Shown here: positions 11,601 to 23,929 of the stretch, piece by piece
How the letters are laid out: each line of letters starts with the position of its first letter
Position numbering within the stretch: position 1 is the first letter of the stretch
NCBI GenBank assembly: GCA_029582265.1
Contig: CM055828.1
Location: 11,746,277-11,810,276, forward strand
DNA length: 64,000 nucleotides
From: Zoroaster sp. YZ-2022
Lineage: Eukaryota; Echinodermata; Asteroidea; Forcipulatida; Zoroasteridae
Direction: 5' to 3'
The notes under the pieces: generated by a model
Told to the model about the DNA's origin: nothing
Databases searched by the model: none
The model's input: only the letters and a program-made list of their open reading frames with translations
Made by a program: the position numbers and the translations under genes

Positions 11601-12050
11601 AAGTAAGACTAATTGCGATGACACCATGTGGCATCTCAATTGAGGTACAACTCGACGTTTCGATCAGTATGCTCTGATCGTCCTCAGGAGAATGCCGGAC
11701 TCTGGAAAATGCTGCTGCTTAAGTAGACTGCTGGAGGATCATCCCATGAATGGATGCTGGAGGATTAGTTCGTTGAGGCGCGCAGGCGGGAACTGTTGAG
11801 ACTAGGATCCTAGGGGTTGGAGGAGAGGAGTGTGTGCTCACTGAACTGAATCAGTTGTTAACAAGCACAGGGGGATGGAGGGTGGTTGACTTAGGATATA
11901 GGAGATCCCTCAGTATGGGGTGGGTTATGGACTTTGGATATAGAAGATCCTTCAGTCCGTAGTAGTGGTCGCCAAATGTCGCTGATGTAGAGGCCGATGT
12001 CCTGTGGCACAGTGTCGTGTTTGACGATCTCGATGGCCTCTCTGATGCGT
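11601..12050 (-). mobile_element. Truncated Penelope-like element, 3' end with TSD
   Basis: On the minus strand this 450-bp insertion encodes the end of a Penelope-like polyprotein (IREAIEIVKHDTVPQDIGLY then ISDIWRPLLRTEGSS). The same residues follow the GIY-YIG motif at 63.6 kb. Next come two 42-bp repeats, a hammerhead-like motif (11651-11690) and a terminal CTTACTT. It is flanked by a 13-bp direct repeat CTATTTATCAACA (11589-11601 and 12051-12063), read as a target-site duplication sharing one base with the element end. The copy is 5'-truncated inside the ORF. Relative to the copies at 33.9 and 59.0 kb it lacks about 30 bp near 11641. Confidence 0.8.
11651..11690 (-). ncRNA. Hammerhead-ribozyme-like motif of a Penelope-like element
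   Basis: Read on the minus strand the order is CTC, core CTGAGGA, a 7-bp helix CGATCAG/CTGATCG with loop AGCATA, then AAAC, GTC and GAG. This fits a minimal type I hammerhead: a CUGANGA box, helix II, a GAAA-like box, a two-base-pair helix III (AC/GU, probably formed between two molecules), cleavage after GUC, and a short helix I (CTC/GAG). The last G of helix II must double as the G of GAAA, so one base of register is uncertain. Hammerheads are known in Penelope-like elements. Confidence 0.55.
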
Positions 12051-13988
12051 CTATTTATCAACACCTGTACTCTAACACACATACGAACGTAAACAGAAAG
12101 TAGCGATCGTGGGTCACTTGGGGTCACAACAATTAAACAATGAGAGCTCAGAGATATTGGAGTGTACCAGCGCCTTTGAATGTGGTAGAGAAGAGCGAAT
12201 TTCCCAGGGTTTATGAGCAGGGATTTGATATTTGACCCTCCTGAACAAAAAATGGAGAAATCATAATTTTGGCAAGTGAAATAGTGCCACTACGCACACA
12301 TGTAGGTGACACACTTTACCCAAGTGATATAAAGTCCACAAATTAATGATTTGTCTGGCACAGCTTAGACCCACAATGTCTTTCCATTTTTTTTGTCATG
12401 ATGAAGTTGCATCATCTTACATACCTCGAATTATGTGACATGCCTCGAATTATGTGACATGCCGTCAATATGTTTGATAACGTCATCACAGATCAGATAG
12501 GGTTAATATACAGATGGAAATATAACAAACGTATGTGCCAGCGCGTCGGTCGAGCTGGCACCCCGTGAGACATGGCTGAGGAGAGATTGATACTTGGGGA
12601 AGAGGCTCGGCCATAAACGAGTATGGATATGAGTGAGATCGGATTGAAGATTTTGGAGCTTTAAGCAATTATTAATAATGAACCATTCCCCATTTTGAGA
12701 GAGGTTATGTCATAAGGAACACAAATTTTATTATCTAAACACACAGTAAAATAAATTTAAAAAGTAAAAAGTCAATTTCTCAGACCCCATTTTGTCTCGA
12801 ATTCAGAAAAAGACCAATGTCCACTGGGGAAACAAAACTTCCTGACGTCGAACTTGTACTGACACCCTTCAGTGGATAAAATCACTCAAATATGTTCTAA
12901 TAACACTGAAAATATCAGCGATGTTGCAAGTGTAAACGTAGGAGTGGCCATTTGTTTTCTAAATTTGAGACAAACGGGGTTCGGACAAAATTACTTTTTA
13001 CAAAATTGTATGTTGGGGTGATGTAATCAAACTTATGTTGTTTGGTTTTCTTAGACATAACCTCTCTTAAAATGTAAGAAAGTAAATTATTCATATTTGC
13101 TTCGAGCCCCTCTTCTCGCAAATAATATATATAGGCCTAATCCTGTACTCAGGAACACACGCTGAAACTGCTGATTATATTTACTCGTTTTAAAATGCCG
13201 CCATGATAATGAACTATTCAACGTTAACATGCAATAGTGACCGCGGGTCACAGGGCACCCAAAATTAACCAATGGAAGCGTAGAATTTACCAACATCTTT
13301 TGACACCACGCGCGCTACTCGCTCGCTGCTATTATCCAAACAATTCATCACCCCTGGTAAAAATATGTTTCACTGGGGGTACTTTCCCTTTAAAATCGTT
13401 CGATCGCGTAATACCAGAAGTCTATTACCTTTGTAGGTAATAAACTTTTCGTAATATCTATCGACTCGAGGCATTCGTGGAATGAAATGAATTTGGACAT
13501 ATGCCTACGCGAAACTGTTTTCCGGCGAAAGGTATGCTTTTCTTGTTCTCCGAAATAAATAGACTTGTATTTAACTTTAAAATGTCCTTATCAAATGCAA
13601 ACAGATTTAAGTCGCTTCAAGACCTTTATATGCTATTGACTGTCAACAGTAACAAACACTAGGTGTTCTCATTAACTTCCAGTTCAATCAAACAATCATT
13701 GGTGACATCACAATCATAATGTTTAGAAAATGTCAAAAATTCTTATTAACATTTTAAATTTCAACTTCAAAAGACACATCAATTTTGCGCTAGGACCGGA
13801 TAGCTACATCTCTTTGAGATCAGCAGTTATGATCCTTCTTAATATTTGATTGATTTTTAAACAAAATTATTTTAATTTCTCAAAACATTACCTTTTGGTT
13901 CAATCAGGTGATTGCATTAATAGTTTACTGGTACAAAATTTCGTTAAATTCTGTTTTTTTTTACTTATGCCAAGTCCTAATTATGACT
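12051..13988. other. A+T-rich DNA without recognised gene
   Basis: Apart from the dispersed repeat at 12538-12660 (second copy of 11486-11590), I see no coding domain, RNA or repeat array. Frames such as 12915-13121 (-) and 13237-13440 (+) have no family resemblance. Confidence 0.5.
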
Positions 13989-14831
13989 TAAGCCAATTAA
14001 TGTTTTTATTTTATTTTTTATTTTATTTTTTTCAACACTTTGGTTGCCGTACGCACCTTGATTAATATCTATACCACCAAATGTTGATGTATAATTGAAG
14101 AAATAAATATAAAAATGTCAAAACACGATGTTGCTTGTCATATAAGTTGCACATTATCTCTAAATCTACTTTAATTTGACGACAATTTCGTGATTACAAA
14201 GCTCTGAAATATACGCATTACGTCATCGTTGAGACCCGAAATCCACCAATGAAATTTTGTGTTGATCAGCCTCGTTCATATATTCCGAAAATAATATGTG
14301 GTAAATACAAGCAAATATGGCGGCCTCCACATCACAGAGCGTGCATCGCTTGAAATTCAGCCAAGTTTTTGCTGAATGCATGTTTTTAAAGACGAAATGG
14401 GAATATTACAACGCCGACCATTCAAAATGTACATTTATTTTTTTTGTTATTATGTTTAAGAATATCATTCAGATGGGTTTGCTGTAAATAAATCTTACAA
14501 TAACTAATATAAAGAATAAAGACTTTGCATTTGATTAATTTACCTAGATCAGGACCAGGCATTTTTATTAAACTCTTTCTCTCCGGAATTAGGTTTTCGT
14601 GCGACAGGTTTCTGATCTGAACTTTACTTCCGGTCCAAACAGGAAGTTCAAATTCAACACATTCTAACGCAAATTTTATAGGTATTTTGAATATGAAATT
14701 GATATCAATTTTAGAATAAAAGATGATCCACTTTTGAAAAATATGATTGTGACATCATCGATGGTAATTTGACTGAACCGGAAGTTCTTGCAAACACCTT
14801 GCGTTTGTACCAACAAACACTTGAGCTCTAG

Positions 14832-15538
14832 TGATATTTGTAATTCATCCAAAATTACATCCTTTTGTTTATTTGCTGATGGTACAAGTTTAATTCATAA
14901 CCATCACAATGTAGATAATGCAGTTGGTATTTTAAACACTGAGCTTGTTAAAATAAGTAATTGGCTCTTATCTAATAGACATTCTATATTAATTTGTTGA
15001 AATCCAACTTTATAGTCTTTTGTTATAGACAACTCAAAAATACGACATCTGTTCCTCTCAGTTTTAAGCAAGTTAAACTAAGCACCAAATTCCTTGGTAT
15101 TTATATTGATGAGAATCTCTCATGGAACTACCATGTTAATATCGTATGGAGTAAGATTTCTAAAATTTTACACTCTATAATTCTTTTATTCTTCCTTATT
15201 TGAATTATGCAATTCTTACCCGGGGTAGATCCACTACACTCTATAACAGGCTATTTAGTCTACAAAATCGAGCAGTTCGCATTGTTAACAAAGTTGGATC
15301 CGGTGATCATACAACTCCTTTATTTGAAAATCTCAAACTTCTTAAACTGAGAGACATCTATTATCTTAATTTGGGGAAATTTATGTTTAAATATACTCAC
15401 AACCTCTTACTTTTCAATCGTGGTTTACATTAATTGCTTCTGTTCACTCAAAAGGGATTTTGTATGTTAATTTTAGCAGGACAGCTCACTCAAAAAATAG
15501 CCTGATACGGAGTGGTGTTTTGTAATGCAATGTGTTGA
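14832..15538 (+). pseudogene. CR1-like LINE reverse transcriptase fragment, unit 1
   Basis: Begins exactly after CTCTAGT of the Helitron-like end. Frames read DICNSSKITSFCLFADGTSL (the FADG box stands where YADD is expected), NWLLSNRHSI, TKFLGIYIDENLSWNYHV, then RGRSTTLYNRLFSLQNRAVR and FMFKYTHNLL. These are the palm-end and thumb segments of CR1/Jockey-group LINE reverse transcriptases. The second catalytic Asp is Gly, and stops or frameshifts lie at about 14998 and 15201, so it is dead. The remnant ends near SRTAHSKNSLIRSG, close to the normal ORF2 end. Confidence 0.85.
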
Positions 15539-16525
15539 ATTTGAATTTCAATAACATTCATTAACTGAATTTTCAATAACATTCAATTACTAAATTAAAA
15601 GTCAAGGCCTTTGGACTTGAAATGGCTCATTAAGTGGAAACACCTGCAGTCGGCTTGTAAATTGAGAGGTTTCAGCTCTTACTGAGAACAGACTATTTAA
15701 TTATGAGCGGTTTCTGTTCGGTATCGTTGTGCTTGTAACGGTAATTATCTCAAACAAAATGACAATAAAACTACCGAATATTATTTAAATCATTTGTCAA
15801 TGAGAGATATGAAATAATTAAATTTGAAGTCTTTTTGATCACAGGCCAATTTAGTGTTTATTTACGTTTTTCCGCTAGCTGTCGGCTCGTATTATATGAA
15901 AGGTTAAGCCAATTAATGTTTTTGTTTTATTTTATTATTTTTTTTCAACACTTTGGTTGCCGTACGCACCTTGATTAATATCTCTACCACCAAATGTTGA
16001 TGTATAATTGAAGAAATAAATATAAAAATGTCAAAACACGATGTTGCTTGTCATATAAGTTGCACATTATCTCTTTATCTCTAAATCTATTTTAATTTGA
16101 CGACAATTTCGTGATTACAAAGCTCTGAAATATACGCATTACGTCATCGTTGAGACCCGAAATCCAACAATGAAATTTTGTGTTGATCAGTCTCGTTCAT
16201 ATATTCCGAAAATAATGTGTGGCAAATACAAGCAAATATGGCGGCCTCCACATCACAGAGCGTGCATCGCTTGAAATTCAGCCAAGTTTTTGCTGAATGC
16301 ATGTTTTTAAAGACGAAATGGGAATATTACAACGCCGACCATTCAAAATGTAAAATCTTTTTTTTTATGTTTAAAAATATCATTCAGATGGATTTGCTGT
16401 AAATAAATCTTACAATAACTAATACAAAAAATAAAGACTTTGCATTTGATTAATTTACCTAGATCAGGACCAGGCATTTTGTTAAACTCTTTCTCTCCGG
16501 AATTAATTATGTTTTTGTGCGACAG

Positions 16526-16569
16526 CGCGAACACCTCTTTGACATTCTTCAGTTTTTTAGGTGTTCGCG
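16526..16569. repeat. 11-bp inverted repeat in macrosatellite insert
   Basis: CGCGAACACCT (16526-16536) pairs perfectly with AGGTGTTCGCG (16559-16569), and a third GCGCGAACAC follows at about 16576. The block recurs in units 3-5 and is absent from unit 1, where TTTTCGTGCGACAGG joins directly. It looks like a small hairpin insertion fixed before most unit duplications. Confidence 0.8.
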
Positions 16570-16827
16570 TGCGACTGCGCGAACACTTCTTGAAATTGTT
16601 CGGTTTCTGATCTGAACTTTACTTCCGGTCCAAACAGGAAGTTCAAATTCAACACATTCTAACGCAAATTTGATAGGTATTTTGAATATGAAATTGATAT
16701 CAATTTTAGAATAAAAGATGATCCACTTTTGAAAAATATGATTGTGACATCATCGATGGTAATTTGACTGAACCGGAAGTTCTTGCAAACACCTTGTGTT
16801 TGTACCAACAAACACTTGAGCTCTAGT

Positions 16828-17533
16828 GATATTTGTAATTCATCCAAAATTACATCCTTTTGTTTATTTGCTGATGGTACAAGTTTAATTCATAACCATC
16901 ACAATATAGATAATGCAGTTGGTATTTTAAACACTGAGCTTGTTAAAATAAGTAATTGGCTCTTATCTAATAGACATTCTATATTAATTTGTTGAAATCC
17001 AACTTTATAGTCTTTTGTTATAGACAACTCAAAAATACGAGATCTGTTCCTCTCAGTATAAAGCAAGTTAAACTAAGCACCAAATTCCTTGGTATTTATA
17101 TTGATGAGAATCTCTCATGGAACTACCATGTTAATATCTTATGGAGTAAGATTTCTAAAAATGTACACTCTATAATTATTTTATTCCTCCTTATTTGAAT
17201 TGTGCAATTCTTACCCGGGGTAGATCCACTACACTCTATAACAGGCTATTTAGTCTACAAAATCGAGCAGTTCGCATTGTTAACAAAGTTGGATCCCGTG
17301 ATCATACAACTCCTTTATTTGAAAATCTCAAACTTCTTAAACTGAGAGACATCTATTATCTTAATTTGGGGAAATTTATATTTAAATATACTCACAACCT
17401 CTTAGTTTTCAATCGTGGTTTACATTAATTGCTTCTGTTCACTCAAAAGGGATTTTTTATGTTAATTTTAGCAGGACAGCTCACTCAAAAAATAGCCTCA
17501 TACGGAGTGGTGTTTTGTAATGCAATGTGTTGA
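16828..17533 (+). pseudogene. CR1-like LINE reverse transcriptase fragment, unit 2
   Basis: Same fragment as in unit 1 with a few substitutions (for example SIKQVKL for SFKQVKL and GSRDHTT for GSGDHTT). The FADG box and both frame breaks are shared, showing amplification after inactivation. The unit is longer because the tail contains an extra duplication of about 234 bp. Confidence 0.85.
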
Positions 17534-19059
17534 ATTTGAATTTCAATAACATTCATTTACTGAATGTTCAATAACATTCAATTACTAAATTAAAAGTCAA
17601 GGCCTTTGGACTTGAAATGGCTCATTAAGTGGAAACACCTGCAGTCGGCTTGTAAATTGAGAGGTTTCAGCTCTTACTGAGAACAGACTATTTCATTTTG
17701 AGCGGTTTTTGTTCGGTATTGTTGTGCTTGTAACGGTAATTATCTCAAACAAAATGACAATAAAACTACCGAATATTATATAAATCATTTGTCAATGAGA
17801 GATATGAAATCAATAAATTTGAAGTCTTTATGATGACAGGCCAATTTAGTGTTTCTTTACGTTTTTCCGCCTGCTGTCGGCTCATATTAGATGAGAGGTT
17901 TCAGCTCTTACTGAGAACAGACTGTTTAATTTTAAGCGGTTTTTGTTCGGTATTGTTGTGCTTGTAACGGTAATTATCTCAAACAAAATGACAATAAAAC
18001 TACCGAATGTTATATAAATCATTTGTCAATGAGAGATATGAAATTATTAAATTTGGAGTCTTTTTGATGACAGGCCAATTTAGTGTTTCATTACGTTTTT
18101 CCGCCTGCTGTCGGCTCGTATTATATGAAAGGTTAAGCCAATTAATGTTTTTGTTTTATTTTTTATTTTATTTTTTTCTACACTTTGGTTGCCGTACGCA
18201 CCTTGATTAATATCTATACCACCAAATGTTGATGTATAATTGAAGAAATAAATATAAAAATGTCAAAACACGATGTTGCTTGTCATATAAGTTGCACATT
18301 ATCTCTTTATCTCTAAATCTATTTTAATTTGACGACAATTTCGTAATTACAAAGCTCTGAAATATACGCATTACGTCATCGTTGAGACCCGAAATCCAAC
18401 AATGAAATTTTGTGTTGATCAGTCTCGTTCATATATTCCGAAAATAATGTGTGGCAAATACAAGCAAATATGGCGGCCTCCACATCACAGAGCGTGCATC
18501 GCTTGAAATTCAGCCAAGTTTTTGCTGAATGCATGTTTTTAAAGACGAAATGGGAATATTACAACGCCGACCATTCAAAATGTAAAATCTTTTTTTTTAT
18601 GTTTAAAAATATCATTCAGATGGATTTGCTGTAAATAAATCTTACAATAACTAATACAAAGAATAAAGACTTTGCATTTGATTAATTTACCTAGATCAGG
18701 ACCAGGCATTTTTTCTAACTCATTCTCTCCGGAATTAATTATGTTTTTGTGCGACAGCGCGAACACCTCTTTGAAATTGTTCGGTTTTTTAGGTGTTCGC
18801 GTGCGACGGCGCGAACACTTCTTGAAATTGTTCGGTTTCTGATCTGAACTTTACTTCCGGTCCAAACAGGAAGTTCAAATTCAACACATTCTAACGCAAA
18901 TTTGATAGGTATTTTGAATATGAAATTGATATCAATTTTAGAATAAAAGATGATCCACTTTTGAAAAATATGATTGTGACATCATCGATGGTAATTTGAC
19001 TGAACCGGAAGTTCTTGCAAACACCTTGTGTTTGTACCAACAAACACTTGAGCTCTAGT

Positions 19060-19766
19060 GATATTTGTAATTCATCCAAAATTACATCCTTTTGTTTATT
19101 TGCTGATGGTACAAGTTTAATTCATAACCATCACAATGTAGATAATGCAGTTGGTTATTTTAAACAATGAGCTTGTTAAAATAAGTAATTGGCTCTTATC
19201 TAATAGACATTCTATATTAATTTGTTGAAATCCAACTTTATAGTCTTTTGTTATAGACAACTCAAAAATACGACATCTGTTCCTCTCAGTTTTAAGCAAG
19301 TTAAACTAAGCACCAAATTCCTTGGTATTTATATTGATGAGAATCTCTCATGGAACTACCATGTTAATATCGTATGGAGTAAGATTTCTAAAATTTTACA
19401 CTCTATAATTCTTTTATTCTTCCTTATTTGAATTATGCAATTCTTACCCGGGGTAGATCCACTACACTCTATAACAGGCTATTTATTCTACAAAATCGAG
19501 CAGTTCGCATTGTTAAGAAAGTTGGATCCGGTGATCATACAACTCCTTTATTTGAAAATCTCAAACTTCTTAAACTGAGAGACATCTATTATCTTAATTT
19601 GGGGAAATTTATGTTTAAATATACTCACAACCTCTTAGTTTTCAATCGTGGTTTACATTAATTGCTTCTGTTCACTCAAAAGGGATTTTGTATGTTAATT
19701 TTAGCAGGACAGCTCACTCAAAAAATAGCCTGATACGGAGTGGTGTTTTGTAATGCAATGTGTTGA
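19060..19766 (+). pseudogene. CR1-like LINE reverse transcriptase fragment, unit 3
   Basis: Same fragment; a one-base insertion near 19155 breaks the first frame, which is therefore not open as in units 1, 2 and 4. The later frames (19222-19431 and 19428-19661) are intact as in the other units. Confidence 0.85.
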
Positions 19767-21055
19767 ATTTGAATTTCAATAACATTCATTTACTGAATGT
19801 TCAATAACATTCAATTACTAAATTAAAAGTCAAGGCCTTTGGACTTGAAATGGCTCATTAAGTGGAAACACCTGCAGTCGGCTTGTAAATTGAGAGGTTT
19901 CAGCTCTTACTGAGAACAGACTATTTAATTATGAGCGGTTTCTGTTCGGTATCGTTGTGCTTGTAACGGTAATTATCTCAAACAAAATGACAATAAAACT
20001 ACCGAATATTATTTAAATCATTTGTCAATGAGAGATATGAAATAATTAAATTTGAAGTCTTTTTGATCACAGGCCAATTTAGTGTTTATTTACGTTTTTC
20101 CGCTAGCTGTCGGCTCGTATTATATGAAAGGTTAAGCCAATTAATGTTTTATTTTTTTTTTAATTTTTTTTTTCAACACTTTGGTTGCCGTACGCACCTT
20201 GATTAATATCTATACCACCAAATGTTGATGTATAATTGAAGAAATAAATATAAAAATGTCAAAACACGATGTTGCTTGTCATATAAGTTGCACATTATCT
20301 CTTTATCTCTAAATCTATTTTAATTTGACGACAATTTCGTGATTACAAAGCTCTGAAATATACGCATTACGTCATCGTTGAGACCCGAAATCCAACAATG
20401 AAATTTTGTGTTGATCAGTCTCGTTCATATATTCCGAAAATAATGTGTGGCAAATACAAGCAAATATGGCGGCCTCCACATCACAGAGCGTGCATCGCTT
20501 GAAATTCAGCCAAGTTTTTGCTGAATGCATGTTTTTAAAGACGAAATGGGAATATTACAACGCCGACCATTCAAAATGTAAAATCTTTTTTTTTATGTTT
20601 AAAAATATCATTCAGATGGATTTGCTGTAAATAAATCTTACAATAACTAATACAAAGAATAAAGACTTTGCATTTGATTAATTTACCTAGATCAGGACCA
20701 GGCATTTTGTTTAACTCTTTCTCTCCGGAATTAATTATGTTTTTGTGCGACAGCGCGAACACCTCTTTGAAATTGTTCAGTTTTTTAGGTGTTCGCGTGC
20801 GACGGCGCGAACACTTCTTGAAATTGTTCGGTTTCTGATCTGAACTTTACTTCCGGTCCAAACAGGAAGTTCAAATTCAACACATTCTAACGCAAATTTG
20901 ATAGGTATTTTGAATATGAAATTGATATCAATTTTAGAATAAAAGATGATCCACTTTTGAAAAATATGATTGTGACATCATCGATGGTAATTTGACTGAA
21001 CCGGAAGTTCTTGCAAACACCTTGTGTTTGTACCAACAAACACTTGAGCTCTAGT

Positions 21056-21761
21056 GATATTTGTAATTCATCCAAAATTACATCCTTTTGTTTATTTGCT
21101 GATGGTACAAGTTTAATTCATAACCATCACAATGTAGATAATGCAGTTGGTATTTTAAACACTGAGCTTGTTAAAATAAGTAATTGGCTCTTATCTAATA
21201 GACATTCTATATTAATTTGTTGAAATCCAACTTTATAGTCTTTTGTTATAGACAACTCAAAAATACGAGATCTGTTCCTCTCAGTTTTAAGCAAGTTAAA
21301 CTAAGCACCAAATTCCTTGGTATTTATATTGATGAGAATCTCTCATGGAACTACCATGTTAATATCGTATGGAGTAAGATTTCTAAAATTGTACACTCTA
21401 TAATTATTTTATTCTTCCTTATTTGAATTATGCAATTCTTACCCGGGGTAGATCCACTACACTCTATAACAGGCTATTTATTCTACAAAATCGAGCAGTC
21501 GCATTGTTAAGAAAGTTGGATCCGGTGATCATACAACTCCTTTATTTGAAAATCTCAAACTTCTTAAACTGAGAGACATGTATTATCTTAATTTGGGGAA
21601 ATTTTATGTTTAAATATACTCACAACCTCTTAGTTTTCAATCGTGGTTTACATTAATTGCTTCTGTTCACTCAAAAGGGATTTTGTATGTTAATTTTAGC
21701 AGGACAGCTCACTCAAAAAATAGCCTGATACGGAGTGGTGTTTTGTAATGCAATGTGTTGA
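21056..21761 (+). pseudogene. CR1-like LINE reverse transcriptase fragment, unit 4
   Basis: Same fragment with the FADG box. A one-base deletion in the CGAGCAGTCGC string near 21497 breaks the third frame, which is open in units 1-3. Confidence 0.85.
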
Positions 21762-22977
21762 ATTTGAATTTCAATAACATTCATTTACTGAATGTTCAAT
21801 AACATTCAATTACTAAATTAAAAGTCAAGGCCTTTGGACTTGAAATGGCTCATTAAGTGGAAACACCTGCAGTCGGCTTGTAAATTGAGAGGTTTCAGCT
21901 CTTACTGAGAACAGACTATTTAATTATGAGCGGTTTCTGTTCGGTATCGTTGTGCTTGTAACAGTAATTATCTCAAACAAAATGACAATAAAACTACCGA
22001 ATATTATTTAAATCATTTGTCAATGAGGAGATATGAAATAATTAAATTTGAAGTCTTTTTGATCACAGGCCAATTTAGTGTTTATTTACGTTTTCCGCTA
22101 GCTGTCGGCTCGTATTATATGAAAGGTTAAGCCAATTAATGTTTTATTTTTTTTTTAATTTTTTTTTTCAACACTTTGGTTGCCGTACGCACCTTGATTA
22201 ATATCTATACCACCAAATGTTGATGTATAATTGAAGAAATAAATATAAAAATGTCAAAACACGATGTTGCTTGTCATATAAGTTGCACATTATCTCTTTA
22301 TCTCTAAATCTATTTTAATTTGACGACAATTTCGTGATTACAAAGCTCTGAAATATACGCATTACGTCATCGTTGAGACCCGAAATCCAACAATGAAATT
22401 TTGTGTTGATCAGTCTCGTTCATATATTCCGAAAATAATGTGTGGCAAATACAAGCAAATATGGCGGCCTCCACATCACAGAGCGTGCATCGCTTGAAAT
22501 TCAGCCAAGTTTTTGCTGAATGCATGTTTTTAAAGACGAAATGGGAATATTACAACGCCGACCATTCAAAATGTAAAATCTTTTTTTTTATGTTTAAAAA
22601 TATCATTCAGATGGATTTGCTGTAAATAAATCTTACAATAACTAATACAAAGAATAAAGACTTTGCATTTGATTAATTTACCTAGATCAGGACCAGGCAT
22701 TTTTTAAAACTCTTTCTCTCCGGAATTAATTATGTTTTTGTGCGACAGCGCGAACACCTCTTTGAAATTGTTCAGTTTTTTAGGTGTTCGCGTGCGACGG
22801 CGCGAACACTTCTTGAAATTGTTCGGTTTCTGATCTGAACTTTACTTCCGGTCCAAACAGGAAGTTCAAATTCAACACATTCTAACGCAAATTTTATAGG
22901 TATTTTGAATATGAAATTGATATCAATTTTAGAATAAAAGATGATCCACTTTTGAAAATATGATTGTGACATCATCG

Positions 22978-23477
22978 NNNNNNNNNNNNNNNNNNNNNNN
23001 NNNNNNNNNNNNNNNNNNNNNNNNNNNNNNNNNNNNNNNNNNNNNNNNNNNNNNNNNNNNNNNNNNNNNNNNNNNNNNNNNNNNNNNNNNNNNNNNNNNN
23101 NNNNNNNNNNNNNNNNNNNNNNNNNNNNNNNNNNNNNNNNNNNNNNNNNNNNNNNNNNNNNNNNNNNNNNNNNNNNNNNNNNNNNNNNNNNNNNNNNNNN
23201 NNNNNNNNNNNNNNNNNNNNNNNNNNNNNNNNNNNNNNNNNNNNNNNNNNNNNNNNNNNNNNNNNNNNNNNNNNNNNNNNNNNNNNNNNNNNNNNNNNNN
23301 NNNNNNNNNNNNNNNNNNNNNNNNNNNNNNNNNNNNNNNNNNNNNNNNNNNNNNNNNNNNNNNNNNNNNNNNNNNNNNNNNNNNNNNNNNNNNNNNNNNN
23401 NNNNNNNNNNNNNNNNNNNNNNNNNNNNNNNNNNNNNNNNNNNNNNNNNNNNNNNNNNNNNNNNNNNNNNNNNNNNN
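22978..23477. other. Assembly gap (500 N)
   Basis: Exactly 500 N, placed inside the fifth macrosatellite unit. The true array length is therefore unknown. Confidence 0.99.
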
Positions 23478-23929
23478 ATAATAGATTGACTCAATTATAG
23501 TTCTCAAATGCTTGCCCATCGTCACTTAACTATACGCAAAAATAATATACATGTTTGGGAAGTTCTGTTTTTTAAATTTTTTTTTTTAGGGAACTCTATA
23601 AAACGTTCGCACATTGTTAATACTGGCAAGTCTTGCGGTTTTAAGGATTAGCGCTGGAGGCCCTTTGAATCTGCTGACTGCTGGCGGAGCTATTGTTCCC
23701 TTACCCGGGAGGATTAGAGCTTGGCAAATTGGTTATTTTGTTGTCCCATACAGGCGAGCTCACTAGCCAAGATCTCTCCAGACTCCATAATGAAGATAAA
23801 CCCAGTCCGATTCAAATTTTAGCCCGGTAAACAATACCGGGTTCTGACCTCCAAAAGTTCTCCCACCGGGCTAACAAATTACACCGGTTGTTATGCAGAT
23901 GGGCCTAAAGTCCAAAAGAAATGAAAATA
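23478..23929. other. Non-coding spacer with small inverted repeat
   Basis: No gene recognised. TTAGCCCGGT (23819-23828) and ACCGGGCTAA (23865-23874) form a perfect 10-bp inverted repeat, with a further ACCGGG between them. Confidence 0.5.

Larger units (their letters stand above)
13989..22977 (+). repeat. Macrosatellite of ~2-kb transposon-chimera units (~4.5 copies)
   Basis: Units begin AAGCCAATTAATGTTTT at about 13989, 15905, 18135, 20133 and 22129, giving lengths of 1916, 2230, 1998 and 1996 bp; the fifth runs into a gap. Each unit holds, in order: a T-rich start; a shared 60-codon frame beginning MWQIQANMAAS in units 2-5; a Helitron-like 3' end closing with CTCTAGT; a LINE reverse transcriptase fragment; and a tail of about 350 bp. 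Unit 1 lacks an insert of roughly 80-90 bp that contains a hairpin. Unit 2 carries an extra duplication of about 234 bp (near 17661-17895). The copies differ by only a few percent by eye. Confidence 0.95.

Noticed and set aside
16217..16402. Repeated 61-aa ORF MWQIQANMAAS... as a gene
   Set aside because: It occurs in units 2-5 simply because the whole unit is repeated; no domain and no evidence of selection.
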